From: Rhododendron vialii
Taxonomy: Eukaryota > Streptophyta > Magnoliopsida > Ericales > Ericaceae
Direction: 5' to 3'
Length of the DNA stretch: 64,000 nt
NCBI RefSeq assembly: GCF_030253575.1
Contig: NC_080563.1
Location: forward strand, 14,713,001 to 14,777,000
The position numbers were made by a program, and so were the translations under genes. A model generated the notes under the pieces. It was not told the origin of the DNA and ran no database searches. It saw only the letters and a program-made list of their open reading frames with translations. This document shows positions 12,364 to 24,500 of the stretch, piece by piece. Within the stretch, counting starts at the first letter, position 1, and every line of letters begins with the position of its first letter.

Positions 12364-12637
12364 GTGATCACTTCCAGCAAGAAGCTCAGATAGACTTGCA
12401 CAATAAGAAAAAGGCACCATGCAAAAGGATTTACAGGTGGTCATCTCTCACCCATTTGTGCTTTTCTTGTTGCCTAAATTTATTACGAACTCATTCTTGT
12501 ATTCTGCACAATTCACACTGATTTCATGTAATTCTATGTGCAGTTCTTCCCACAAGATTTGAGTAAATTGATGGTCACCTGTGCAGATTCACAAGTCAGA
12601 GTCCTTCATGGGATTAATGTGGTGGGAAAATATAGGG
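12364..12637 (+). pseudogene. Two orphan exons of a WDR44-like WD40 gene
   Basis: Two exon-like pieces, 12364-12436 and 12544-12637, flank a short intron with GT/AG ends. They translate to DHFQQEAQIDLHNKKKAPCK and FFPQDLSKLMVTCADSQVRV...GKYRG. This is the stretch found in plant WDR44-like WD40 proteins just before and within a repeat (a consensus such as CKRITGFQF then SKVMVTCADSQVRIL, from memory). No other WD40 exons appear in the several kb on either side, so I read this as a fragment left by duplication or capture. The frame is open in both exons. Confidence 0.6.
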
Positions 12638-13369
12638 GTATGATCATCCTTTCTCGCCTAAGATACTTCGTAGTTGGCATATTTGACTACTTGTTTTTTT
12701 TTTTTCCCCTTTGACTGTATTTGAATCAAGGTTTTAGCCTTTAGGTAAGAAAAAGGAAATGAAAACAGAAAAGTCGGAGGGAAACGGCTCCAAATACAGG
12801 CAAAATCCATTTCTGTTATACAAATGAATCATTACGATGCCCGCTTTCTGCACTGTTTCCATTTTTGTTGTACATGGTAAGCTGGAAACATGTAAATGCA
12901 TTTGCTTCGGCTTTAGCGATTGTTATACTTCTTCATTTAGAGGAAGAACGATTCTACTTTTATCACTTTGATTCCATATGATGAAACTTATGCATACAAC
13001 TTTTGCTATGCTCATCCACATTTAAAAGTTCAGAACCAATCAAAATCGATGTCCACAACGGGCATGACAGACGTGCCTTGCACTTCGCGATGCACCTAGT
13101 ATGATAGAAAGGGTTGAATTTAAGGTATTTTAACAAAATTCAAAGTCCATTTTATATTAATCTTGTTAATTCGTAATGAGAACTAGCATTAAGGTGTATA
13201 AAAATGTATAAAAACGTATACTGTGATAAATTTGAAACTGTACGGAGATACAAACAGATGTTGGTACGTATCATCCCAGTAGATAAAATGGTATGCTAGC
13301 CGGTATGAAATTGATAACTTTGATCCAAACACAACCAAAACAATTAACAACTACTTGAGGAGTAATTAA

Positions 13370-13692
13370 GGCCGCTGCTATTCGCAGCTCCGTATTTTCT
13401 CCCATAGCCCACTGCATTTCGGTAAATAGTTGTTGAAAATCATATCTAACATTTCGGTAAATAGATGTTAAAAATAAGATTATATTTCGGTAACTACATG
13501 TCGAAAATATGTTCAACATTCGGTAAACAACTGCCGAACATACATTTTCGGTAAATAGCTGTTGAAAAAAATATTATATTTCGGTAATTGGATGTTGAAA
13601 ATGTATCTCAATTTCGGTAATTAACTGTCGAGTATAATTGAAAATTTTTAACGGGCTATAGGAGAAATAAGGGGTTGCGAATAGCAGCGCCC
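13370..13692. mobile_element. MITE with internal 33-bp repeats and 8-bp target duplication
   Basis: The target duplication GTAATTAA is perfect (13362-13369 and 13693-13700). The terminal repeats are ggccgctgctattcgca and tgcgaatagcagcgccc, and they extend about 48 bp. The interior has seven units of about 33 bp, each starting ttcggtaa (from 13417 to 13613). The 8-bp duplication suggests hAT, although the long ends are also MULE-like. Confidence 0.85.
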
Positions 13693-14164
13693 GTAATTAA
13701 ACACTCTCCTCAAATTTTGGAGCAGACTCGCTTGTCAAAATTATGGTGAGGGTCCAAATTTGTAGTTATGGTCAAAATTTGTCCCCTGTTTTTTCCTTCT
13801 GAGTTTACAATCACTCTCACCGCACAAATTTGCAAGAAGTCCGGCCTCGCCCATTCCTTAATAATTTAAGGACTACTTAAGGAGTAATTAAAACATGTGG
13901 GGCTATTTGAGTGGGCCCAAATATGGTTCAAATACAGTTAGGGTATTATTGATCTCATAAGGCATATGAAAATTGTAAATCACCTGTAAAAACAAAAGAG
14001 AAAATTTAAAAATAGCACTTAATCTTTCACACAAATCACGCATAGGCATCTAACCTTTTAATATTATCAAAAAAATACCTGACCTATTTAAAAACCCATC
14101 AATTTTCCAACCCCCATTAACTTTTCATACAAGAATAGACTGAAATGCTAAAATGGCCTACATC

Positions 14165-14800
14165 TACTGATTTCTCCCATCAAAACCCACCTGTGAGGCC
14201 ATGGAGTTCCAATGGTTTGTTATGGGAGTAACACTTATAAGACTTCATCTTGGTTATTATAACTATTTGTCTTTGTTGAACTGGTTATTGCCCATTTTGG
14301 GGATTAAATTTGTGTGTCATTCTTTTTGGCAGAGCTTGAGATAATGTGAGGCAAATGAAGTAGAAGAAGATGTTTAGGGATTTTGGGACATCCCTATTCC
14401 ACTGAACTTTTTCTATAGCTTTTAGTTTTGTTCTTATACGAATTTTTTTCGTGTTTCTTAGTTTTGTGCCTTACTTTTTTTGTTTTTTGATTCGTCTCGT
14501 CAAAACGAATTAGAAAAGTATAAAAAAAAATTATGTATTTACCCAAATATTTTGGGAAATAGTCAATTTTTTTGACTTAAAAGTGATTATTTTCTAAAAT
14601 ATATGGGTAAAAGTAAAAATATATTTCCAATCCGTCTTGTCGAGACGAATCAATAAGTCACAAAAGGTTGGCGCAAAACTAACAAACGTGAAAAAAAGAA
14701 AAGAAAAACAAAACTAAAAGTTTTAGAAAAAATAAAAATAGTTGTTATTGGAACTCCATGGCCCCACAGGTGGGTTTTGGCGGGAGAAATCAGTACAATT
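14165..14800. repeat. Inner inverted repeat nested in the MULE-like element
   Basis: The arm ctgatttctcccatcaaaac...ggagttccaat (14168-14211) pairs with 14748-14792. Further in, gattcgtctcgtcaaaacga (about 14489) pairs loosely with tcgtcttgtcgagacgaatc (about 14632). It may be an older element or an inner part of the same one. Confidence 0.7.
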
Positions 14801-15530
14801 ATGTGTTTTTCCCCCAAAATGTATACAACCATAGGGAAACCCCTGGCTACCTTGTTACGAAGAATTTCTGAGAATGCATTAAAAAAAGCTTCTAAAAGAG
14901 AAGTCAAAGGACTGAACTCAAAAAGTGAACTAAGATTCGTCTTGCTTTCTTCCTTTTATTCGAAGGGGCTGTCCATCGAAGTTGGGATTGGAACAAAGAA
15001 CTCATACGTAGGAGAACACAAGCACACTTTCCTTCTTATGCAGGCCCACATGGAGGCTATCAGTCTGGCCTCATCTAGATGTGGGATAGAGTAGTTGACG
15101 ATGCACCTTGAATGAAAAGAATTTGAATCTATCTCGCTTGCACCTCATTCAAAGTGGTTGATCAGGTGATTCCCGACGGAATCCAACTCAACCCATAGAA
15201 AAGTCTTGCCTATTCAAAATACAAGGTGAAAGAAAAGAGAGACGAGTACGAGGTTCATAACTTCATCACAAGGGCATTCATATAGGCCAAGCCAGTACGC
15301 CTATTTTGATTATGACGATTGCGATTGAAGCTCCCGCTGGTGTGTCTGGTCAAGCTCAAAAGAAGAGTGAGTTCCTCTTTTCGTAAGAATCACGCTTAGG
15401 CGAAGAAAGAGATTTGTTTTAGGGTTCTAACTAGATAAGACAGATAAGAATGTATTCTATCTTCCTCTAGTCTTGATTGAAGTTTACATCAAGCTAGGAT
15501 AGATTCGAACTTGGTTTCCCTCTAAATGGC
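14800..15530. other. Non-repetitive cargo of the MULE-like element, possibly organellar
   Basis: This segment differs in texture from its neighbours: fewer A/T runs and many gaaag, aagag and ctcg words, which resembles plant mitochondrial intergenic DNA. The frame at 14777-15094 has no recognisable domain. The organellar origin is a guess from composition only. Confidence 0.25.
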
Positions 15531-15729
15531 CAGGTGTAGGCCATTTCAGCATTTCTGTCTGTTTTTGGATGGAAAGTTAACGGCTTGTGGAAAATTGATG
15601 GGTTTTTAAATAGGTCAGGTGTGTTTTGATAATATTAAAAGGTCAGGTGCCTATGCGTGAGTTGTGTGAAAGGTCAGGTGCCTATACGTGAGTTGTGTGA
15701 AAGGTCAGGTGCTATTTTGAAATTTTCCC

Positions 15730-17100
15730 AACAAAATGACTTTAAGAACAACATTAGTATTGTTCCAATTTTATCGAATGTCCCCGAAGGAACAAGAACA
15801 ACTTTAGTAAATTACTCATAAGTTGCGTAACAATTGAAAATTACAATACACTTTCAATTGTCTATTCCGCCTGCCAATTTTTAAAAAAACAAAAGAAGTA
15901 ATATGTCAAGACTCGTCTCCCTGTTTCAAATTTAAATGGGTATTTTTCTCTAAGTCATATTTATTTTATTTTCAGATACAGTTATGAGTGTCGTCTTCCT
16001 CATTTTGGGTTTTATAATTCTAATATTTCCAAACACACAAAAAAAGATTTTGATTCTACCATGGGCCTGTACACCCTACATGCTACACAACAAATTATCT
16101 CTAAGGATAGAAAAGTACACTTTACTTACCTCTAAGGATAATCTCATAATAATATTATCATTTTTCCCTTCAAATATTAATGAAATTTCACTTGTTACAA
16201 TTTTACACTTTACTCCACCTCCTACTCTTGCCTAGCAACCACTTCCCGCAAGCGAATACCTCTGGCCGATGACCCAAAAAGTTAGTTAATTCACTAATTT
16301 TGAAAAACTATAACTTTGTACTGGAAATTCAAAGAAACGATCAACTACCTCCTCTGGCAAGTAACTCAAAAGTTAGTGGATTTCACTAATTTTGAAAAAC
16401 TCTAATTTTATGTTAAAAGTTCAAAAAAATTGCTAGAAAATTCCTACGGCTAGCGATCGTGAATTTCACTAAATCTCAATACAGAACAAGTTGTTTTGGA
16501 AAAATGTCAGGACCACCTAGTGAATTTCATTAGCTATATGTTCGTGAATTTCACTGAGATTCACGACACAACTAGCTCTTTCAAAACTATGGCAAAACCA
16601 CCTAGTTAATTCCATTAACTTCGAGTTCATGAATTTTACCTGCTTTGAGCTTTGTCAATTTCACTAAATTGCAAAAATACCAGACCAGTAATAGCTCCAA
16701 CATATCGACTAGGTCCGGCAGCACAAAAGTTAATAGAGAGTGCATGAGTTTCTAGGAAGATGTCCCAGAAAGATCTTGCAATCGGAATTTGATTGGTCGA
16801 GAAGCTACAAAAAGAAGACCTGTGTTTCTGGCGTCCCATAGTGCTTTGATTGTCGTGGGTAGATTTTTCTCTCTCTCCAATTTTTTCACCATCTAATTAA
16901 AGGACGTTACCTATAGATAGAGATAAAAGTGACAGAAAGGGTTTATTACCAAAAAATAAGTGAACAAGTCAAAAGAACAAAAACCATTCGTATAAGATAT
17001 GGTTAGAAATTACAAGTAATGTCGTCAATTAATGCTCGTAATTTTTTCCTTTAACAAAAGAAACATGACTTAAACCATTCATATGATCTAATACCATGAG
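15730..17100. other. Gene-free, A/T-rich stretch with repeat debris
   Basis: Repeated gtgaatttcact-type words occur between 16300 and 16650. From about 16738 to 16870 lies a block shared with 22545-22680 (see the dispersed repeat). No gene was recognised. Confidence 0.4.
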
Positions 17101-17144
17101 GTACCTTTATCTCTTATTCCCCGGCCTGTAAATGGACGTGGAGG

Positions 17145-17320
17145 CCAATGCGCCACATCATGTGGCAGAGGGGAGTACCTCCTCTCCCGGAAGATGGTCG
17201 GCCGGTCATGGAGCTGATGGTTAGTAGTGATGGTGAGGGTAATGGTATCTCGTGTGGGGGAGGGGGTGGTGGCAATGGAGATGAGGATGGGGATGGGGTG
17301 GAGATGGTGATGTAAGAAAA
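17145..17320. repeat. Dispersed G-rich repeat, copy 1
   Basis: A G-rich block with ggtaatggtatctcgtgtgggggaggg and gatgaggatggggatgg matches blocks at 18452-18665 and 22382-22560. A linked block at 16738-16870 (tttctaggaagatgtcc.. and gcgtcccatagtgctttgat) matches 22545-22680. Confidence 0.75.
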
Positions 17321-18451
17321 AATCTCCATTAATTGGTTATGTCCCACATGTTATTAAGATAATAAACATGACATGCAAGTGTGTTGTGGTGGTTTTGGAT
17401 TGAACGGATTAGAATGGATCCAGACCAAAGTTTGTTGTACTCATTTATGATGGGTAAATGTGGCTTAGGCTATTGGAGGAGGAGGTCCTCTCTCAACCCA
17501 TATAGAAAAATTGAGACTTACCCCATCTACGAAAAACAGTCTGAATTCGTAAGGTTTGAAGGTCAAGAGAGAGAAACTTCCTACTCCCAAGAGCTTGCTT
17601 TGCTCTTGCATTACGAATTGGATTAACGACAAGACTTATTATTTCTTCTATTAAGGGTTTGGATCTTATCTCTTATCTTATACATCTACATGGATCCAGG
17701 TTAGTAGATTTTATGTGAATCCTTTAAATATTTCCGCAGTATGTATTTGATTGTGAAAAATTCATGATGTTCTAGATTCTGTAATTTAAGTTTATAGGTG
17801 ATTGTGGTGGGGCTGATGGGATTGTTAGATCATCAGAGGGTGGTGGAAATTAAAGGCTAGAGATGTGAGTTGTGGTGGTGGTTGTTATGGTGGCTCCTAG
17901 TCATCTTGATAATGGGGTTGTTTCTAGTGACAATAATGCGGCCATAATTATATAGAGCGAACTGGTAGTAGCGTAGTGTAGAGCAGATGGATGATTCTAC
18001 TTGGAGAGAATTTAAAGAGTTGGAAATCCTAGGTGTTTACTAATTTGATGTTGGGACAATATAATTATGAAAATTAATGTCTCCAAACGAATTCCTTTCA
18101 ATTTTAATTTATAACAATTTATGTCACATGTGAATTCCCATCCATTCTCTCATTTCTAGGTGATCAGATCTTGTTTTGGGCTAAAAATATATTTTATTAA
18201 TCACGAAAGATAAAACAAATATTTAACTAATCACGAATGATAATTAGCATGTTGTGGTGAATATTTTGTATGTTTTGACAATTAGATAAGACAAATATAT
18301 GTACTTCATGAATTTATAATAGTCGCACATACACAAATTATTTCATGCATAACACATGAATTGCACGGGAATAGCACGTAAATTGCACGGGCATAGCATG
18401 TAAATTGCACGGGTATTTTTTCTAGTTTTTTTTATTTTATAATAGCACGTG

Positions 18452-18670
18452 AATTTACATTAGTGATGCTGAGGGTCTTGGTAAATCATAACGGGGTGGA
18501 GATCAAGATAGTGGAAATGGGGGTGGTAATAAGGGTAATGGTATCTCGTGTGGGGGAGGGAGTGTTGGCAATGAAGCCGTGACAAGGAGAATTGATTTGA
18601 AGGGTATTGGCAAAGGACAGGAGTAGAGGCCGAAATTGTTGGAAGGGGAGGGTGACCGATTTGCCACTCT
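18452..18670. repeat. Dispersed G-rich repeat, copy 2
   Basis: It starts tttacattagtgatgctgag, as does the copy at 22380, and includes ggtcttggtaaatcat and ggtaatggtatctcgtgtg. The right side diverges after about 18560. Confidence 0.8.
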
Positions 18671-19426
18671 ATCAACCTTTATCACATACTAATGAAAACG
18701 AAACTACCATAAACGCTAAACTTATATGTATAGTTGTCGATGTAAAGTTAAACACTCAATCTATATCATTTTAACACTCAATTTATATCATTTTCATTGT
18801 TTTTTCCTTTTCTTTTCTTTCCCGTCACAAATTCACAATTCAATAGAGTCTCTCTTCATGTGATTGGCATTCCAAATTGTTAAGGCTAGGCATATCAAAA
18901 GTTGACAACTCCTTACTTAATTTGACTCTGTTCTGTTTTGCTGCATGCAGTGATGCGGAAGGGCATCAATTCAGTAGGTATAAATTACAAAATTTTCTTT
19001 TTTTAAGCATACAAAGACGAGTGGACTAACCACAGTCATGGACTATTAATTTCAATTGCAGTATCGCAAATCAAGTACGTGCGAGAAACAAAACTCATGC
19101 ACTATCAAACGCTCGAGCTTGTCAGATTCCTTTGCACTGAAATTGTCAAGCTAGACTACTTCAAAGCATGGCAATATTATCGGAACCATTCTTTACCGCG
19201 GCACGAGTTGGGATTCATCAAGCTGTGGAGGAGATTTTGGTTGCATGTCCTGATATGAAATATTCTTAGGATGGAGAGGGTTGCACCGCCTTAGGTATTG
19301 TAGTTATGAATCGTGGCATTGACATTTACAACCTCACCTCTCGGATGAGATACGACTGTAGGCAATTTTTATCCACTCAAATGGACCACGATAACAACAC
19401 TCTTTTGCATTTGGTTGGAGCATTGC

Positions 19427-20874
19427 TGATAAGCACCTATGATTACTTGATCGTGGTGCTTAAGTCCTGTAGTTTATAGAGTTTTTATTTATAATTTGTC
19501 ATTTTTATTCAATATTGCCTGTAAGGTGGTTTGTTGAGTGTTTCAGGTAAAATGCCCTTGAAAGGCGTATTTTGATAGCTAGCCAATTCCCCAAGTGACT
19601 TCAAGTATCCACGCCCGGTGGAACTTCTGCCAACAGGACCTAAGAACGAAGGCGTGAGGCATCAGGGCAAGGCAGTGAGCCATTGGGTGGCAATCTTAGA
19701 GGCTGGCCTGAAGACTTGAAGATAAACTACACGTATCGATACAGCCTTAATTAGTATCGATACGCATTAGCTTCGTGGGGAGTCAGAGAATTTTGTATCG
19801 ATACGGTTTTAATCCGTATCGATATGGGAGCACTACGGGAAAATGGCCCTTTTTCACTTAACAGCGTGGTATCGATACTTTGCTTAATTAGTATCGATAC
19901 TATGAGCCTTCGGCCAGATATTTTGTTACTTTTTGGACTTTCCACTTATAGAATAGTTGCCTTTATTAGTATGTTTTTTAGATATTTTGTGAGATAGAAC
20001 CCATTTTGTATAAATAGGGGGTTCCTACTCTCTCCTTGGTGTCTAGTTCATTACTACTTTAGGTTTTTCTCTATTAATGTCTTCTTAAGCTTTTCAAGTG
20101 TAAATTCCTCAAGAACACATTAAAGTATTTGCATTACGTTAATTTCTCGAGTATTAAAGTTGTTCGTATGTGTTGGATCTTTTACAATATCAAGTTTAAT
20201 TTCGGTTCTATCGCTTAAACATGTCTTCCAATTCTAGCATGCTTTCTAGCCTTTTCATGTTGTGTGAGTAGTCGATTAGGCTTGGCCACGGAGTGATTAA
20301 TGCCATGTGACTTATGTTAATCTCGCCTTTCTCAACTAAATACTTGAGGTTCGGTATGGAAAATGTGCGTGGTTCGCCTTTTATGTAACAAAACTTGTCG
20401 ATGTTAACCTCCGGTGATCATATGCTTACACATATGGTTCCGTGAGCTATGTCTCGCCTCATGTTTGCGAAAAGAACCAAAGAACTTCCTCATTTTCTAT
20501 ACTTTATTTTTAGTCTTTAATAGTTTCCTAGCTAAATCTTCCGGTTGATAGCCTATGCCGTGCGATTCAACCGAGTTTTCATTGAGAAGGGTTAGTTGGC
20601 CTAAGTTACGGGCGTTATGAACTTCTATGCCTTGCCGCTTGGTTAATTAGTAAAAACTCATTTCTAGTCATCTTAATAAGTGTTTATCATCTTTTAAAGT
20701 AAAACCAAAAGTTGGCCGTCTAAACACCACAAACCCTTACATCCATAAATCCTAGCAAGCTATAAAGAATTTTCTCCGTGGGAACGATACCGGACTTCCG
20801 GATATTATGCTGACAGCGACCTAGCCCCACGCTCGGGGTAATTCAACCAATTTCAGTGGTTAGGTTATGGCGAA
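19427..20874. mobile_element. Insertion splitting the ankyrin pseudogene, LTR-like
   Basis: The ankyrin frame stops near 19427 and resumes near 20875, which defines an insert of about 1.45 kb. It contains a TATA-like tgtataaataggggg (20007-20021) followed by a CT-rich leader, and ends with a gggaacgatacc-type stretch seen after LTRs of Ty3/gypsy-like elements. It has a cluster of TATCGATA palindromes at its left side. No gag or pol remains. The edges are approximate, and gcatt/gcaat flanks may be a decayed target duplication. Confidence 0.55.
19733..19903. repeat. Cluster of TATCGATA palindromes
   Basis: Seven occurrences of tatcgata (mostly as gtatcgatac) fall within about 170 bp, several separated by nearly identical spacers such as attagtatcgatac. 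The cluster lies in the U3-like part of the 19.4-20.9 kb insertion. Confidence 0.8.
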
Positions 20875-21960
20875 GCAATTGCCGCCTAAACACAAACTCA
20901 ATCACATTTCTCGTGGTGCAACCATACAGATCAAGAATAATTGTTGTGGTACAAGGTAACATGTTATTCACTTTCAGCTATTTCTTTGAGCCAGGATTAA
21001 TTGTTTCCATGGGCCTAACTGACCTCAAATTTGACGTATCTAGGATACAAAAAGAAAAACAAAGGCTGGTTGATGTCTTTGTCTCTCATCTTTGTTTTGT
21101 TCTCTTTCTCTATGCTACACTTTTTCTCCTCTTTCCTCTCACTATGAAAGACTCTAGTGTATCCAACACTCTCACTTCCCAATCCATCTACAGACCTATT
21201 CTTTCATGTTTTTGGTACAGAGATTAGAGATCATCCTTCACCAATTAATTGTGTCAAAATCTTTCTTCTATTATGTGCACATGGATTTGCAGTGCTTACA
21301 TTCTTCGATTGAATATGTTTTGTGATACAGGCCTGAGGTGTTTCATGGGTTTACATTTTTTATTTTCGAATTGTTTGGATTCTAATCACTGATTCATTTG
21401 CAAATCATCCTTAAAGTTTGTATACTAATCATCGATAGTATTGCGTCCAATTATTATCTTAAGGCGAACAGCCCAATCATGAACAATTTTGCGCCATGGA
21501 TGACAAAATAGGGACACCTTTTTAACTTAAACCAATGATCGTGGTGCAAATCTAGGATAACTGGAGTAAAGCTAAGATCAAGGAAAAGAGGTCCAAATAG
21601 CAAAATAGTTTTAAGTAGACAAATCTCATAAATGAAAGATGGATGACAAGACACCAACTAAAAGAAAATACAAGGAGAAAAAACAGAAACATCTAACACC
21701 ATACAGCCAGAATAAAAGAGATAACAAAACCTCAGCATTAAGTTGGTCTGTTTCTAAGCTTCAATGATCTCACTCCATCTAAAAATTGAACCAAATCATC
21801 TAAAATGCTAAATGAATGATCTCCCTTGTTTGATAAGTATATAATCCACAAAGTTGCTCAAAACTCTCCTCTTGCTCTTTTGTTTGACCTATACTAGCAT
21901 ACGTCCACCTTGCTTCTGAGAAAGGAAATCGGGCACGAACATTAGATCTCTGAAAAGGCG

Positions 21961-22380
21961 TCACTGGAAGAACACAAATAAACCACCAGGCCAACTAGCC
22001 AAAAACAATGCGACTACAGTACAAAACCCAAATACAAGATGAAGTGCGGTGCCAAAAGCAATCCACATGCATAGTATGGCGAAGAACAAGGTCTAAAGAC
22101 CTATAATCAACCGTACGACCAGGACAATGAGAAAATCATATTCAGAGAACCGAGATGTGAAGATAGACAAGAACATCACCAGTGAATAGAGCAATGAGAG
22201 GAGAGATATAGTTATCATTGTGAAAAAAATGAAGAAAATGGGATCCTTTCCCAAGTTTGGCATGTCATTGTCACTGTAATCCCCTAGTATTGTAATCGCA
22301 GATGCAAAAATCACTGAGGCAAGCGACCATAGAGTACGACCCCGGCAAGTCTTTCAGCCACAGCTCTCCTTCCTTTACAA
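21961..22380 (-). pseudogene. PGG transmembrane domain fragment of an ankyrin protein
   Basis: On the minus strand the frame gives VKEGELWLKDLPGSYSMVA, a frameshift, then VIFASAITILGDYSDN, LYSLVMFLSIFTSRFSEYDF and VVRLIIGL, an in-frame stop at about 22101, then FFAILCMWIAFGTALHLVFG and ends SWPGGLFVFFQ. This is the four-helix PGG domain that normally ends ankyrin proteins of this family. The frameshift and stop mark it as a pseudogene. It lies inverted relative to the ankyrin part at 19-21 kb. Its upstream edge (22380) coincides with the start of a dispersed repeat. Confidence 0.8.
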
Positions 22381-22685
22381 TTTACATTAGTAATGCTGAG
22401 GGTCTTGGTAAATCATATGGGGGTGGAGATCGAGATGGTGGAAATAGTGGTGGTGATCAGGGTAATGATATCTTGTATGGGGGAGGGGGTGTTGGCATTG
22501 GTGATGAGGATGTGGATGGGAATGAGGATGTGGATAGAAATCAGGATGTGCCTGAGTTTCTAGGAAGATTTTCCTGAAAGATCTTGCAATCGAAAGTTGA
22601 TTGGCTGAGAAGCTACAAATAGAAGACCTATGTTTCTGGCGTTCCATAGAGCTTTGATTGCCTCAATAGATTTTTTTTTTCTGAC
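22380..22685. repeat. Dispersed G-rich repeat, copy 3
   Basis: It starts tttacattagtaatgctgag directly at the edge of the PGG pseudogene and continues into the tttctaggaagat..gcgttccatagagctttgat block shared with 16738-16870. This suggests that the 16.7 and 17.1 kb pieces were once one unit in the opposite order. Confidence 0.8.
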
Positions 22686-22816
22686 TGGAGATAGCGATGG
22701 CGATGCCAATGGAGGCGAGACCACCAGCTCAAAGCCATTGTCGAAGAACCTGAATCGTTTGGAGGGAGGAAAGGATATGTTGTCAAAAAATTCACGTGGT
22801 ACTTATCTTATGACTA

Positions 22817-24418
22817 GGAATGGCAGCGGAGCGGGGTGGATTTTGCCACACCCCGCCCGAAAAATCTTTGCGACCTTTCAAACAACGTTTTAACACCCAA
22901 ACTAATTTTTTCTAGACTTCTTGCATCTCAAAGATGATATCTTGCTAAATTAATATTTTTTTTATTTAATTTACTATTTATTGTTATTTCTATAGCGTTT
23001 CCAATCAAAAAATTATTTACGACCTTATAAACCTTATTATAAATGCCTGAATAATTTTATTTAGACTCTCTATATTCTAAAGATGAAATTTTGTTAAGCG
23101 TAACATATTTTAATTTGTAAATCATTTATTATCTATTTACTTCACTTTCGGCCACTTTATTTAACGTCTTTATTTAAATTAATCCCGTGACCCTCCGAAC
23201 CCAACTTTTGACACTCAACTGGTTGCGTAGGACCTTTAGGACTCTTATTAAGGTCATGATATATATTCCAATATTTTTATCTAATTAATGTATTTAATTA
23301 GTTTTTAATTAATCTATTATCTTAGAATTAATTAATAAGGGCCCAGAAAATTTTTCTTTTGATTTCTTTTAAAACTCTTACTTTATTATTGACATTGTGA
23401 CTATACAAGATTAAGGGCAATGGCCCGTTCATAATAAGTTGCGTGATTACATTGTTTATTAATTGTTTTAATTATTATTGATTTGTTGTATATTGCATCG
23501 ATACTTGATTTGAGTGCTAAATTGGACCCTAGAGACATGGAGTGGTATGCGAATAGAATTCACTTAGACGGTGCTAAGTAATAGATGAATTGAAATGTTT
23601 TATTTCTAGATTGCCTGCAGGCGTGATGTTGAGATTTGTGATGAGATTGAAACTGGCGAGTGTCCAGTGATGAATTGATAAACTGGCGTGTATCCAGTGA
23701 TGATAGTGAAGTGGTATATAAGATAGGCGAACCCTAGTTGTGATTCAGGCATGATAAGTTTTCCCCTTGTTGTAGTTATTGGGGTGCACACTCGGTATAT
23801 AACTTAGGTGTATCTGCGACAGCAAAGGGAAGTGACCTCATGGGACCGAGCATGGCTAACGATTGAAGGAGGAAAGATCTCGCGGAGAGATCTTAGATTT
23901 CACATTAGGTTATAGATAGTAATGAACTGGCTTATGTGGAGAATATTTGTTTAGCTTCTTCGATTCAATATTATCTTGTTACCTGCTAATTGTAAAGTAA
24001 GAGGGGTGGTTGGGTTGGATTATTCTATTGGGTGATTTATCACTCACGGATACGTCTGTATCCTGGCAAATCGTTTGTTTTTCGGCGATCAATTTGCCAG
24101 TGGGCGCAGGATTCAATGGAGAGGATTCAAAGATGTTGCAGTTCAACATGGAAAGAATATCAGGAACGAAGATCGAGTATACTTCGGATTTGTTTCAAGC
24201 CTAGAATCAGCTCTGAAGTTAATGTATTTTAAATCAGTAGATTTATCTTGTGATTGTAATAGCTAAACTTTATTTTTTTAAAAATTATATTTATTTAGCA
24301 AATTTTTTTAAGATTTTATTTTATATTGCTTCCGGAAAGTCAGGGCATTACAGAAAGGGCCGAAAGAAAGGGGGAGGCGGGGAAGGGGGGCGGCTGAGGG
24401 GGTGGGGAGGAACCCACC

Positions 24419-24500
<82 letters not shown>

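Larger units (their letters stand above)
14000..15728. mobile_element. MULE-like element with about 165-bp terminal inverted repeats
   Basis: The left end (14000-14164) is matched in inverted orientation by 15534-15728. Shared blocks include gcacttaatctttcaca, cacgcataggca, ttttaatattatcaaaa and aatgctaaaatggccta. The right end has an extra 31-bp tandem copy (ggtcaggtgcctat... at 15653 and 15684). Flanks aacaaaaga and aacaaaatg may be a decayed 9-bp target duplication. A second inverted repeat lies inside (14165-14800). No transposase was found. Confidence 0.75.
18953..20962 (+). pseudogene. Ankyrin-repeat/PGG-type membrane protein gene, 5' and middle part, broken
   Basis: From an acceptor at 19062, the frame reads QIKYVRETKLMHYQ, TLELVRFLCTEIVKLDYFKA, then after a frameshift VGIHQAVEEILVACPDMKYS, a stop, GIVVMNRGIDIYNL and DHDNNTLLHLVGAL. 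This order is typical of plant ankyrin proteins of the ACD6/ITN1 group. The reading is interrupted near 19427 by about 1.45 kb of foreign sequence and resumes near 20875 with LPPKHKLNHIS. Frameshifts, a stop and the insertion show it is dead. The matching transmembrane PGG part lies on the opposite strand at 21961-22380. Confidence 0.75.
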
